Source: Luteibacter flocculans | GTDB taxonomy: Bacteria; Pseudomonadota; Gammaproteobacteria; Xanthomonadales; Rhodanobacteraceae | Direction of reading: 5' to 3' | Assembly (NCBI RefSeq): GCF_023612255.1 | Contig: NZ_CP063231.1 | Coordinates: forward strand, 3,392,001 to 3,456,000 | DNA length: 64,000 nt | Shown here: in pieces, positions 8,365-16,972 of the stretch | Layout: each line of letters begins with the position of its first letter | How positions within the stretch are numbered: position 1 is the first letter of the stretch | Made by a program: the position numbers and the translations under genes | The notes under the pieces: model-generated | Seen by the model: only the letters and a program-made list of their open reading frames with translations | Told to the model about the DNA's origin: nothing | Database searches by the model: none

Positions 8365-8871
8365 TCAGGGAGCGCGCTCGAAGAGCGTCATCGGCTTATC
8401 GCGATAAGTTGCCTGGCGGAACGGGCGGTAGCCGAGTCGCTCGCCCATCCGCACCGACGGCCGGTTCTCCGGATCGATGAGGCACACGGTCCGACCCTTT
8501 CCACGCTGCGCGAAGAACCAGGCATGCACCGCCTCGAGGGCTTCGGTGCCGTAACCCTTGCCGTGTGCCGCGCTCGCCAGGGCCCACGCGCCCTCCGGAA
8601 AATCGTCGAAGTCGTTGCCGAGCCCACGCCGGAAGTGAGCCAGCCCACCCTCGCCGACAAAGCGGCCGCCGTCCTTTTCCCGAAGGGTGAAGAGTCCATA
8701 GCCGAACGCCGTCCAATGACCGACGTTGCGCAGAAGCCGGATCCAGGTGTCCTCTGCCGAGGCGACGCCGCCGATGAAATGCATGACCTCAGGGTCGGTC
8801 CTCATGGCGTTGCAGTCGTCGAAGTCCGAGATGGCGCTCGGGGTGAGGACCAGACGCTCGGTCACGATCAT
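8365..8871 (-). CDS. GNAT N-acetyltransferase (RimJ/RimL-like)
   Basis: A 168-residue acetyltransferase. It opens with the RimJ/RimL-type TERLVLTPSAISDFDD segment. The acetyl-CoA pyrophosphate loop AAHGKGYGTEA (about residues 101-111) replaces the canonical Q/RxxGxG/A, and the C-terminal block NRPSVRMGERLGY is characteristic of the family. It probably acetylates a protein N-terminus or a small amine; the substrate cannot be read from sequence. It lies 30 bp downstream of dusA on the same strand and may share its transcript. Confidence 0.85.
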   Translation of the reverse strand: MIVTERLVLTPSAISDFDDCNAMRTDPEVMHFIGGVASAEDTWIRLLRNVGHWTAFGYGLFTLREKDGGRFVGEGGLAHFRRGLGNDFDDFPEGAWALASAAHGKGYGTEALEAVHAWFFAQRGKGRTVCLIDPENRPSVRMGERLGYRPFRQATYRDKPMTLFERAP

Positions 8872-8901
8872 GCAGTACCTCGTTCTTCGAACCGATGGGG
8901 A

Positions 8902-9882
8902 TCAGGCGGCGTGGCGAAAGGCGGACAATGCGCTTTCGATGAGGCGCCAGTCTGCGCCGGGAAGGTGAGCGCCCTCCGACAACTGGCGGCGGAAACCCCG
9001 AGCGCCGGGCTCGCCCTGGTAGAGACCGAGGATATGCCGGGTGATGTGCTTCAACTGCGTGCCTCGCGCCAGTTCCGCGTCGATATAGATGCGCATCCGT
9101 TCCAGCACGTCGGCGCGCTCGGGCAATGCGGTGCCGTAAAGCTCGGCTTCGATGCGCGCGAGCACGTAGGGATCGTGATACGCCGCGCGGCCCAGCATCA
9201 CGCCATCCACCCGGGCGAGATGCTCACGCACGGCATCGACCGTGGTGATGCCACCGTTGATCACCACGACAAGCTCGGGGAACTCGCGCTTCAGCCGGTA
9301 GACGCGCTCGTAGTCGAGCGGCGGAATCTCACGGTTTTCCTTCGGGCTCAGCCCTTCGAGCCAGGCCTTGCGCGCATGGACGATGAGGATACGCACGCCG
9401 GCTTCCAGCATCGTCGTGGTGAAGCGCTGCAGGTCGGCGTATTCGTCTTGGTCGTCGACACCGATGCGGCACTTCACGGTCACCGGCACATCGACGGCAT
9501 CGGCCATCGCACGAACGCATTCGCCCACCAGATCTGGCTCGCGCATGAGACAGGCGCCGAACTTGCCCGACTGCACCCGATCCGAGGGGCAGCCCACGTT
9601 GAGGTTGATCTCGTCGTAACCGGCCTGCGCCCCCAGTACCGCCGCCTTCGCCAATTCGACGGGATCGCTGCCGCCGAGTTGGAGCACTACCGGATGCTCC
9701 TCGTGGCTATGTTCCAGAAGCCGCAGCTGATTCCCCCTCACCAGCGCCGCGCTGGTCACCATCTCGGTATAGAGCCGGGCATGGGGCGACAACAGTCGGT
9801 GGAAATACCGGCAGTGACGGTCCGTCCAGTCCATCATGGGGGCGACGGTGAGGCGGAAGGCGGCGGGATCTACGAGGGTCAT
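8902..9882 (-). CDS. dusA: tRNA-dihydrouridine(20/20a) synthase
   Basis: A 326-residue FMN enzyme that reduces uridine to dihydrouridine in the tRNA D-loop using NADPH. It is a TIM barrel with the FMN-binding VAPMMDWTDRHCR near the N-terminus. The catalytic-Cys block EINLNVGCPSDRVQSGKFG follows, where the cysteine donates the proton. Other family marks are KCRIGVDD, VHARKAWLEGLSPKENR and GRAAYHDPY. The KENREIPPLDY element is specific to the DusA subfamily. Length and start are normal. Confidence 0.95.
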   Translation of the reverse strand: MTLVDPAAFRLTVAPMMDWTDRHCRYFHRLLSPHARLYTEMVTSAALVRGNQLRLLEHSHEEHPVVLQLGGSDPVELAKAAVLGAQAGYDEINLNVGCPSDRVQSGKFGACLMREPDLVGECVRAMADAVDVPVTVKCRIGVDDQDEYADLQRFTTTMLEAGVRILIVHARKAWLEGLSPKENREIPPLDYERVYRLKREFPELVVVINGGITTVDAVREHLARVDGVMLGRAAYHDPYVLARIEAELYGTALPERADVLERMRIYIDAELARGTQLKHITRHILGLYQGEPGARGFRRQLSEGAHLPGADWRLIESALSAFRHAA

Positions 9883-9961
9883 CGGGCGATTTTAGCAACC
9901 CGGATGGCGGTGCGCTTGCGTTGCAGCCCGCAGCCGACGATGGCGCGGGCCCCTGCTGGCC

Positions 9962-11338
9962 TCACCCGACCGGCAGGGGCAGCCGCTGTGAATCCAACCA
10001 CGCATGCAGTTCCGGCCGTGGCATCGGCGGGGCGAACAGATAGCCCTGGAAATGATCGCAGCCGAGGCCGATCAACAGTTCGCGCTGATCGGGTGTCTCC
10101 ACACCCTCGGCCAGGGCCGTCATGCCCATGACGTGCGATATCTCGATGATCTTGCCAAGAAGCTGCTGTGCGCTCTCTTGCCTTGTCGCTTCGGCCAAGA
10201 ACCGCCGATCGATCTTCAGCTTGCGCACGGGAAGCGTACGCAGCGTTGCCAAGGAGGAATAGCCGGTTCCAAAGTCATCGAGCGCCCAGGAAACGCCGGT
10301 GGATTCCAGCACTTCCATCCGCTCGATCATCGCCGCAGCATCGGCGGCCAGCGCGGATTCCGTAAGCTCGAACTCGAGCAAAGTCGGGTCGATGCCTGCC
10401 TCACGGATGATCGAAGACACCGAGGACACCAACGAACCGTCCAGCAGTTGCACCGGACTGATATTCACGGCCAGGCGAAGCGCCCGCGTCCGTGGGACGG
10501 AGGACCAGTGATTCAAGGTTTCGCAGGCTTGGCGAAGCACTTCCAATCCAATCTCGCCGATCAGGGCACTTTCTTCCGCCAGATCGATGAACACATCGGG
10601 CGCCAACAACTTGCCGGACGGATGCCGCCAACGCACGAGTGCCTCGGCGCCGCTGACGATGCCGCTGTCACGCACCTGAGGTTGATAGTGCACTTCGATC
10701 TCACCATTGCGAACAGCCCTGCCCAGCTCGCGCTCCATTCGCAGGCGCCTTCCGCTATCGATACGGTAGATCGCGAAGATCCCGGCCACGAGCAGCATCG
10801 CCGTTGCCGCGTTCAGCCTCGCGCCCCAGGCGCGCACCTCCAGGGGCGGCGACATGTTGGGCGCGAGCGCATCCAGAGCGCCCATCGCGAACACTGCAAA
10901 AGCGGCAAGGCAAATCAATGGAAAAATGAGCGTTCCATACCGATCGCGCCGCTCGAAAGTAAACGCCGCACCGGCAGCGAGTGGCAGCAGAAACAGATGG
11001 ACGGAGCGCGGCACCGCGGCGATAGGCGCGTCGATCAGCGAGATCGCACAGATGACGGCAAGAATGCCGTGCGCCACGAGAAGGAGCGATGCGCCGTCGC
11101 TCCGCTTGCTGCGATACAGGGCGAGCACGCCCACGCCCGCCAAGCCGACGAAGACCACCGACAACTCGTAGCGCCCGAAGTAGATGTAGCAGAACATCCA
11201 CGCCAGTCCCTGGGTGAGGCATGCCAGGCCGGTCAGCTTCAGGACGAACGCCACATCCCGTCTTCGCGACTCGCGCTGCAATCTCATCCGAACCGGGTGC
11301 GAGTCCGTCGGCTCACGATCATCGGCCCTTCTCGTCAT
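9962..11338 (-). CDS. membrane EAL-domain c-di-GMP phosphodiesterase
   Basis: A 458-residue protein. The N-terminal 195 residues hold about six membrane helices (for example VVFVGLAGVGVLALY, LIFPLICLAAFAVFAMG, AATAMLLVAGIFAIY), forming a MASE-like sensory membrane domain. The C-terminal EAL domain (about 205-455) keeps the catalytic set: EALVRW at 232-237, the ELTES glutamate, DDFGTGYSS, KIDRRF lysine, AEGVET and QGYLFAPP. No GGDEF domain is present. It is therefore predicted to be an active hydrolase of cyclic di-GMP responding to a membrane signal. It is transcribed alone. Confidence 0.9.
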   Translation of the reverse strand: MTRRADDREPTDSHPVRMRLQRESRRRDVAFVLKLTGLACLTQGLAWMFCYIYFGRYELSVVFVGLAGVGVLALYRSKRSDGASLLLVAHGILAVICAISLIDAPIAAVPRSVHLFLLPLAAGAAFTFERRDRYGTLIFPLICLAAFAVFAMGALDALAPNMSPPLEVRAWGARLNAATAMLLVAGIFAIYRIDSGRRLRMERELGRAVRNGEIEVHYQPQVRDSGIVSGAEALVRWRHPSGKLLAPDVFIDLAEESALIGEIGLEVLRQACETLNHWSSVPRTRALRLAVNISPVQLLDGSLVSSVSSIIREAGIDPTLLEFELTESALAADAAAMIERMEVLESTGVSWALDDFGTGYSSLATLRTLPVRKLKIDRRFLAEATRQESAQQLLGKIIEISHVMGMTALAEGVETPDQRELLIGLGCDHFQGYLFAPPMPRPELHAWLDSQRLPLPVG

Positions 11339-11472
11339 GTGTAGAGCACCCCTTGCCAGTTCAGGCGTGCTCGTCTTTTCGCGCGCCTACAGACATGACA
11401 ATGCCTAAGATTCTCGTAAGGATCAAAGGTCGGCTCCCGTGCCGCCGATTGGTCACGCCTTGTGATGCCCTG

Positions 11473-11967
11473 TCAGGGGGATGACAACCGGGTGAAATAA
11501 TGCATGCGCATCGCCGGCTTACCGTCGTTGGCATAGAACGACACCACCTCCGTCATGGTCTTGCCATCGGGCGCCACGGCGTACACACGTGTGGACGCCG
11601 GTACGCCGCCCATGCTGAGGCCCAGGACAAGCACATTCGGCTGCGGATGCTCCATGGCCGCGGCATCCGCCTCGGGGCTGCCGACGACCGGGACCGACCT
11701 GCCATCGGTCGGATTGGTACCTACGGTGTGAACCTTCTTGCCATCGGCAAAAGCGATATCCACCACCATGCCGACCTTGCCGTTGCCTGCGTCATTGAAT
11801 CCGAGGATCACGCTTTTCGGCCGTGCTTCCGGCGGCATATCCATGCGACTGGTATCGACGGACCAGCGGCCGAACAGCGGCGACGGCGAGGAGGTCGACG
11901 AGGACGCCTGTGCACTGCCGGCGACCAACGTAGCGACGAAGATCGTAGGGAAGAAACCCATCTTCAT
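11473..11967 (-). CDS. hypothetical secreted protein
   Basis: A 164-residue protein with a signal peptide (MKMGFFPTIFVATLVAGSAQA). The mature domain opens with LFGRWSVDTSRM, a lipocalin-like start. It contains repeated beta-strand motifs (GKVGMVVDIAFADGKKVHTVG, RVYAVAPDGKTMTEVVSFY) of the kind seen in small lipid- or ligand-binding periplasmic proteins that test weight gain of a model structure. No specific family is recognised. The ATG at 11967 was chosen because the signal peptide starts there. It stands alone, downstream of hipA on the same strand. Confidence 0.6.
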   Translation of the reverse strand: MKMGFFPTIFVATLVAGSAQASSSTSSPSPLFGRWSVDTSRMDMPPEARPKSVILGFNDAGNGKVGMVVDIAFADGKKVHTVGTNPTDGRSVPVVGSPEADAAAMEHPQPNVLVLGLSMGGVPASTRVYAVAPDGKTMTEVVSFYANDGKPAMRMHYFTRLSSP

Positions 11968-12048
11968 ACGCGCTTTCCTAAAGGCCCTGCCCGGCGAGGG
12001 CGTCGGGCCGATCATACGACCGACATGATCGGCCATGGTGGCTTGGCC

Positions 12049-13377
12049 TTATTTGCTTCCCAGCAGTTCGGATCGTCCGATCACGGCACGACCGGAGGTG
12101 ACTCGCTCAGGATCGGAGAACCCGCGGAACGCCTCGCCAAGCTCGCGAGCACCCAGGGCATACACACGCTTATCGCGAAGGCCGCCCATGCCCTCCTGCC
12201 ACGCTAACAACATGCGCTTACCGATATCGTTGAACCCCGGATGCTCCCGCATGGCTTCGCGCACGAATGGACCGACGTCAGCCAGCGCGTCCGCAATGCG
12301 TTCGACCGTGGCTTTCTGATCCACGGCGGAGACGCCAAAATTTGCCGTGATGAATTGCTGAAGCTGCTTTCCGGGCGACCAGGTCTTCCTCCCACCGAAG
12401 CCTATCCCTGGGGGATTGTTCTTGTATTCGGGGTATGCCGCCGTCGTGATCATGTCGTACGCCGGGGCAAGGTGGACGTCATGATGGCCGGTATAGAGAA
12501 GTGCGACGTTCTTTGCGTGGCAGTCGGCATTTCGTAGCGCATAGGTCAGCAGCAGCATGGTCGCCATCTGCCGGAACACATCATGACGGTGACCGACCGG
12601 CACATGGTCGCGCACAGCTTTGGCTATGCGCTCCCACGTCGTTTCATATTTGGCCGATGGACGTAGTCCGAGCAACGCGCAGAAATCCTCCATGCCCCAA
12701 TAAGGAACACCGCGCTCGTCTACATCGAAGCGATGAACGATCAGTGCCTGACCGTCAAGCGAGATGTCGGTTCTGGCGGACGGCATCACCTTTGCTGCGA
12801 CCTGCATGCACAAATGCTCGTTGAGCGTAACAAACGGCAGCAGCCTGGAAGCGCCCTTGATGATGTGTCGGTGCGTGAAAAGCGTAGTCTTCTTATGGCG
12901 ACCTGCCGCCACCTTCTCCGTCTCAGCGTCTAGGAATTTCGGAACAACACCGGATACACCGCTGGTGGCGTGCTGACGCACCAATTCTGCGAAGGCTTCC
13001 TCGGAGTTGTCGCCGCGCAGCAAGGCCGCGACATCCACCGGTTTAGGCGGCTCGTTCAGATCCGCCCCCGGAGCCGCGACCTGAATACGCCCGATCATGT
13101 TGCGACCGATGACCGAGAGCAGCGCCATGGGACTGGCACCAATGTGTGGACCGAACTGTTCCTGCAACACTTGAAGCAGATAGCCTTCTGGCAGGTTCAT
13201 CTGGAAGATGGGATGCAGCACGTCGTCCCAGACATAGGGATCCCTGCGAACCCGCATGGTCAGCGAGACAAGGTCGTTCGGCGCCACGCCGTCGTGATAG
13301 ACCATGGAACTCTTGAAGTCGCCAATGGACTCCAGCCTGGCGACCTCGCGACCGAGCAGGTAAACCGAGAGGTTCAT
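12049..13377 (-). CDS. hipA: HipA-family serine/threonine kinase toxin
   Basis: A 442-residue HipA kinase. HipA of E. coli phosphorylates glutamyl-tRNA synthetase and induces persistence. The N-terminal HipA_N domain (1-110) has the couple-hipA pattern LLGREVARL...FQMNLPEG. The kinase core has SGVSGVVPKF (139-148, the loop that carries the autophosphorylated Ser in E. coli), HIIKG with the ATP Lys (about 174), the interacting block NEHLCMQVA, VHRFD, the catalytic NADCHAKN (283-290, Asp285) and the metal-binding YDM (Asp308). All key residues are present, so the kinase should be active. The start overlaps the hipB stop (ATGA). The true target cannot be read from sequence. Confidence 0.92.
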   Translation of the reverse strand: MNLSVYLLGREVARLESIGDFKSSMVYHDGVAPNDLVSLTMRVRRDPYVWDDVLHPIFQMNLPEGYLLQVLQEQFGPHIGASPMALLSVIGRNMIGRIQVAAPGADLNEPPKPVDVAALLRGDNSEEAFAELVRQHATSGVSGVVPKFLDAETEKVAAGRHKKTTLFTHRHIIKGASRLLPFVTLNEHLCMQVAAKVMPSARTDISLDGQALIVHRFDVDERGVPYWGMEDFCALLGLRPSAKYETTWERIAKAVRDHVPVGHRHDVFRQMATMLLLTYALRNADCHAKNVALLYTGHHDVHLAPAYDMITTAAYPEYKNNPPGIGFGGRKTWSPGKQLQQFITANFGVSAVDQKATVERIADALADVGPFVREAMREHPGFNDIGKRMLLAWQEGMGGLRDKRVYALGARELGEAFRGFSDPERVTSGRAVIGRSELLGSK

Positions 13378-13628
13378 GCGCCGCCCCGCTCGCGGCGCAG
13401 TTCATCCAGCGATCCGGACGCGCCCAGTTCAACGAATTGCAACTCCATCCCCAGCACGGCAAGTACCGCGAGGAGTTTCCGCGAGCCGAACTCTGCTGCT
13501 TTCCCTCGCTCGAAACGGGATAGCGCCTCTTGGGTGAGCCCAGCTTGCGTTGCCACATCGCCCTGCTTCAGGCCCAGCGACCGACGCCTGCTCGCTACGA
13601 CTTCGCCTAGTTCCGTGAGAGTTTGCAT
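13374..13628 (-). CDS. hipB: HipB-family antitoxin and autoregulator
   Basis: An 84-residue Xre/Cro helix-turn-helix protein. The HTH covers about residues 9-62 (LGEVVASRRRSLGLKQGDVATQAGL, then LSRFERG). The C-terminal tail (SGSLDELRRERGG) is the usual flexible HipB end. It should neutralise HipA and repress the operon as a HipA-HipB complex. The ATG at 13628 was chosen over an upstream alternative 13 codons earlier because family proteins begin at this distance from the HTH. The start codon lies inside the outer arm of the palindrome at 13625-13692. The stop overlaps hipA by 4 bp. Confidence 0.88.
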   Translation of the reverse strand: MQTLTELGEVVASRRRSLGLKQGDVATQAGLTQEALSRFERGKAAEFGSRKLLAVLAVLGMELQFVELGASGSLDELRRERGGA

Positions 13629-13692
13629 TTTTGACGTATTTGGTAAAATTTCCAGTCCGAAGGCCAATATTTACCAAATAGATCAAAAATGC
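13625..13692. promoter_or_regulatory. hipBA operator: 68 bp nested inverted repeat
   Basis: Two nested perfect 10 bp inverted repeats share one centre. The outer arms are GCATTTTTGA (13625-13634) and TCAAAAATGC (13683-13692). The inner arms are ATTTGGTAAA (13638-13647) and TTTACCAAAT (13670-13679). Each outer and inner arm is separated by 3 unmatched bases, and the inner arms by 22 bp. The region is AT-rich against its surroundings. It covers the hipB start codon and the expected promoter, as an autoregulatory operator would. Confidence 0.8.
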
Positions 13693-13794
13693 AAGCGTGA
13701 TGGGCGCCCCAATCTCCAACGTGCCGAGGCGCAGACACCAAGCCAGGAACGAACGGCCTTGCGGCCGTTCGTCGAAGGTGAACGCTGCCGGCTC

Positions 13795-14376
13795 TTACGG
13801 CATCAGCACCTTGTCCACCACATGGATCACGCCGTTGGATTGCAGCACGTCGGCGATGGTTACGTGCGCGACATTGCCCTTTGCGTCCGTGATGGCGACA
13901 CCGTTGGCATCCTTGCGTGCGGTAAGCGATTCGCCCTGCACCGTCTTCAGTTCTGCACTGCCGCCGCCTGCGGCGATCTTGGCGAGCAAGTCCTTCGCCG
14001 TAACGCGACCGGAAACGACGTGATAGGTGAGGATCTTGGTGAGGTCTGCTTTGTTTTCCGGCTTGAGCAGCGTGTCCACCGTGCCGGCAGGCAAGGCCGC
14101 AAAGGCTTCATTGGTCGGCGCGAAGACTGTGAACGGTCCCGGCCCGGAGAGCGTATCGACGAGACCCGCCGCCTTTACGGCGGCAACCAAAGTGGTGTGG
14201 TCTTTCGAGTTCACCGCGTTCTGAACGATGTTCTTGGTCGGATACATCGCCGCACCGCCCACCATGACCGATGCGGGCGCGCTCATGCTGCCAGCCAATG
14301 CAACGGGCGAGAGCGCCGCCGCACCGAGCAAGACCATGCCGGCCAGGAGGGAACGCGCAAGAGGATTGATCTTCAT
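13795..14376 (-). CDS. fasciclin (FAS1)-domain secreted protein
   Basis: A 193-residue exported protein. A signal peptide covers about residues 1-28 (hydrophobic SLLAGMVLLGAAALSPVALAG). It is followed by one FAS1 domain with H1 box GPFTVFAPTNEAFAALP, the central LTKILTYHVVSGRVTA block and the H2 box ending NGVIHVVDKVLMP. Bacterial FAS1 proteins are surface or periplasmic adhesion modules of mostly unknown ligand. The ATG at 14376 was chosen for the signal peptide; the upstream open frame is unrelated. A long leader separates it from the protease gene. Confidence 0.92.
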   Translation of the reverse strand: MKINPLARSLLAGMVLLGAAALSPVALAGSMSAPASVMVGGAAMYPTKNIVQNAVNSKDHTTLVAAVKAAGLVDTLSGPGPFTVFAPTNEAFAALPAGTVDTLLKPENKADLTKILTYHVVSGRVTAKDLLAKIAAGGGSAELKTVQGESLTARKDANGVAITDAKGNVAHVTIADVLQSNGVIHVVDKVLMP

Positions 14377-14510
14377 AACCTTCTCCGTAGTGATCGACTT
14401 CCGGCTGGAAGCAGAAACACATACGGAGGATCGGGTACGGATGGATGCAGGGGCGGCGTAGAAAATCACCCTGCGCTGTAAACGTGATGTCTACGCCATG
14501 GACGAGCGGA

Positions 14511-15521
14511 TTATCGCAGCGTATCGGCGTCCGCGGCGCTGGCGAGCCCGGGATACAGATACGTCCAGAGCCGCGTATAGGTGGCGCCGTTATGCACGAC
14601 CGCCACCACTTCCCGACCAGCAAAGGCGGGAACGGGCTGATCGTTCAGAACGACCGATCCGCCGCTGCTTCCAAAGTAGCTGCGGCAATTCGGTAGTTGC
14701 AGGCCTGTGCCTGAGAAATTGTTCTGGGTGGTACTTGCGCACCAGTACTGCGAGCCGCCCCCGTAGGCTCCCCCGGGATACGCGACAAGATTGACGAGGG
14801 GAAACAGATCGTCCGCCGTGGATGTGCGTGGCACCAACGCATCGCCCAGTACGCCCTCGATCGGTTGACCCAATTGATCGTAGGTATCGGCGACGACAAG
14901 GTCCCAGTCGGTTTTCAGGATGTTGGTGGGATCGTCTTCGATGGCCTGTGCCGCGAATGTGCGACGAATGGGCCACAGGCCATAGGGCGCTCGCTGTTCG
15001 TCGGTCGCCGGCCGCGTGGCATCGTACGCGGGGACGAACATCGGGTGCTCCACCCACACCAGGCGCCCGCGTTCCGAGCCGTCGTTTTCAATGATCGCAA
15101 GACAGTGGGCTGCCGTGACGATCAGGCGCCGACTCTGCGAGGTGATAACGGATGCCGAGCAATAACCGTCCTTGTTCTGCAACGGATCGACGAAGAAGAG
15201 CTTGCCCGCCACGCGAGAGATCGAGTGATCCCCATACGGCGTAGCGACCCTCGCCTGACCGCTCTCGTCGCCTCCTGGTGTGATGACGTCGAGCCGCGGG
15301 GCTCCGCCGTCATTAACCTGCGCCACGGCTCGTTCCATCCGTACCATGGTCCAGTACCTGAGTGTAGCGAGCTTGTCGTTGACCGGGCTGGCGACAACAC
15401 CCGGCTCCTGTCGGTGGATGCGAACGGGCTCCCGTGACTGCGCTGGAAGGCATGCTGCGACGGAAAACAAGAGAACGAACGCAGCGACTCGCTGCGACAT
15501 GCCAAAAGTGCGGAAAGACAT
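14511..15521 (-). CDS. trypsin-like serine protease, exported
   Basis: A 336-residue S1-fold protease. The N-terminus is a signal peptide with a possible lipobox V-A-A-C (Cys24). The catalytic triad is His139 in VTAAHC, Asp207 in TDWDLVV and Ser286 in GSSGGS. Paired cysteines (121 and 140, 261 and 279) look positioned for disulfides. The start at 15521 is supported by GGAGGA eight bases upstream on the minus strand; an earlier in-frame ATG has no such site. Secreted or surface proteases of this type are degradative or stress related. No regulator is adjacent. Confidence 0.85.
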   Translation of the reverse strand: MSFRTFGMSQRVAAFVLLFSVAACLPAQSREPVRIHRQEPGVVASPVNDKLATLRYWTMVRMERAVAQVNDGGAPRLDVITPGGDESGQARVATPYGDHSISRVAGKLFFVDPLQNKDGYCSASVITSQSRRLIVTAAHCLAIIENDGSERGRLVWVEHPMFVPAYDATRPATDEQRAPYGLWPIRRTFAAQAIEDDPTNILKTDWDLVVADTYDQLGQPIEGVLGDALVPRTSTADDLFPLVNLVAYPGGAYGGGSQYWCASTTQNNFSGTGLQLPNCRSYFGSSGGSVVLNDQPVPAFAGREVVAVVHNGATYTRLWTYLYPGLASAADADTLR

Positions 15522-15670
15522 GACGATTCCTCCATGAACTCGCAGCTCCGACTCATACCGAGCCGGCGGTAGGCGCAAACGACACCGCGGGCGGCCACCT
15601 TACGTCAAATGCCACACTGGATCGAGACCCGCGTGCACACGACGTGCCGCCACGCGTACACGCGCGAGAC

Positions 15671-16084
15671 TCAAGTGGATTTTTTCGAACGTGCTTTCTT
15701 CGTGCCATTCAACGCCACGGCAGCACGCACCAGCGCCTTGAAGGCGGTGGCGTCGAGAGCATCGCCTTCCGCGATATCTATCGCTCGACGTACATTGCCA
15801 TCCAGGCTTGCGTTGAACAGCTTGTCTGGGTCCGCCAACGCCGCACCTTTTGCAAAGGTCAACTTCACCTTCGCGTTGTACGTCTCGCCAGTGCAGATGA
15901 TCCCGTCATGCGACCAGACAGGCGTGCCCCTCCACTTCCACTCCTCGACGACGTGCGGGTCGGCGGCGTGGATCAACTCGCGCACGCGCGCCAATGCTGC
16001 ACCGCGCCAATCGTCGAGATCGGCGATGCGCTTGTCGATCAGCTGCGCGGCGGAGTCGCCTGCAACGGCATTCGCTTTGCTCAT
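15671..16084 (-). CDS. DUF1801-type YdhG-like protein
   Basis: A 137-residue cytoplasmic protein. It has the DUF1801 pattern: a start with LIDKRIADLDDWRGAALARVRELI, then HVVEEWKWRGTPVWSHDGIICTG and FAKGAALADPDKLFNASL. The C-terminus is Lys-rich (NGTKKARSKKST). The family adopts an iron-chaperone-like (frataxin-like) fold, and its role is uncertain. It stands alone. Confidence 0.8.
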   Translation of the reverse strand: MSKANAVAGDSAAQLIDKRIADLDDWRGAALARVRELIHAADPHVVEEWKWRGTPVWSHDGIICTGETYNAKVKLTFAKGAALADPDKLFNASLDGNVRRAIDIAEGDALDATAFKALVRAAVALNGTKKARSKKST

Positions 16085-16314
16085 GATTCATCCTCGCCCT
16101 GTCGCTCCGCGACGATAGTACCTATGCCATCGACCTGTGCAAGACGTTGAGCGCAACCCATGCCCATACCTTCGCCGTGATGAGATCGTTCTTATCTGGC
16201 GCGACGGTGTGGTCGTGACGACGCCACGAGAGAATGCGGATCAGCGCGACGTCGTTTGACAGCGTTTTTTACCGATGCAAGGTTGCGGGCTCCCCCACCC
16301 CAGGAAGCGATACC

Positions 16315-16845
16315 GTGCGCCATCATCAAGGACGACAGTCATCCCATACCGCTACCACACGTCGCCAACGACGCCATCTTTCATGCCTCGCCTTGGCTTT
16401 TACTCTGTTCGCGGGCACCGCCCAGGCCGAGGTGGCCTATTTCTCGTTCGTGCCGACTACCGGCGCCCAGTTCGGTGACTGGACCCGCTACACGATCAAT
16501 CCGCACGAGTTCGTCTTCGGCGTGACCGACCCCGAGACGATCGACCGCCTGCGCGGCGTCGTGACCGGTGCCTCCGGCACACGCGGCAGCGAACGTGTCA
16601 CAGGAACGATCGTTCGTGGTCGCGAGTGGTACAACGCGGAATGGCCGTACCATTTCGAGCCGTCCACCGTACGGCTGTCCAAAGATGTGGACATCGAAGT
16701 CTGCGATGCCACGCCGTTCTACATCGAGGAGAACCTGCATCTGGTCGGCGGCGACTTTCTTCCCGCTGGCTTCTGGTGCCCCTGGTCGGTTCGCCTCGTG
16801 AGGGAGGTATCCATCGCACCGCCCCCGGACACGCCCATGCGCTGA
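16315..16845 (+). CDS. hypothetical secreted protein
   Basis: A 176-residue protein. From the GTG at 16315, preceded by AGGAAG, residues 1-38 make a signal peptide with an unusually long Arg/His-rich n-region and the core LSCLALAFTLFAGTAQA. The mature part is beta-rich with a cluster of acidic and aromatic residues (REWYNAEWPYHFEPSTVRL) and two cysteines (in EVCDATPF and FWCPW). No family is recognised. The frame is open further upstream to 16234, but that extension is not signal-like. Confidence 0.55.
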   Translation: MRHHQGRQSSHTATTRRQRRHLSCLALAFTLFAGTAQAEVAYFSFVPTTGAQFGDWTRYTINPHEFVFGVTDPETIDRLRGVVTGASGTRGSERVTGTIVRGREWYNAEWPYHFEPSTVRLSKDVDIEVCDATPFYIEENLHLVGGDFLPAGFWCPWSVRLVREVSIAPPPDTPMR

Positions 16846-16860
16846 GGCGCCGTTGACAAG

Positions 16861-16883
16861 GCGGCCCCGCATCCCGGGGCCGC
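16861..16883. terminator. GC-rich hairpin after the gene ending at 16845
   Basis: GCGGCCCCG (16861-16869) pairs with CGGGGCCGC (16875-16883) across a 5 nt loop, 15 bp after the stop codon. No U-tract follows, so this may slow or stabilise rather than terminate. Confidence 0.4.
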
Positions 16884-16892
16884 GGTATCAGA

Positions 16893-16933
16893 GCCTGTTC
16901 ACATTATTCGCGTGGCCCGCGGCGTGAACAGGC
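16893..16933. promoter_or_regulatory. inverted repeat upstream of ParB-like gene
   Basis: GCCTGTTCAC (16893-16902) and GTGAACAGGC (16924-16933) form a perfect 10 bp inverted repeat with a 21 bp spacer. It ends immediately before the -10-like box. It could be an operator or a local ParB-like binding site. Confidence 0.5.
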
Positions 16934-16935
16934 CC

Positions 16936-16941
16936 TAGAAT
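16936..16941 (+). promoter_or_regulatory. -10-like element of ParB-like gene
   Basis: CCC followed by TAGAAT, the same core as the boxes near birA and the SPOR gene, about 32 bp before the ATG at 16973. It argues against the upstream in-frame ATG at 16940 being the start. Confidence 0.35.
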
Positions 16942-16972
16942 GCCGGCCCGCCCGCTCCACCGTGATCCGCGC

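Noticed and set aside
8185-10131. A 648-codon open frame on the plus strand opposite the acetyltransferase and dusA
   Set aside because: It is antisense to two well recognised genes; GC-rich DNA readily gives such mirror frames, and its translation has no domain.
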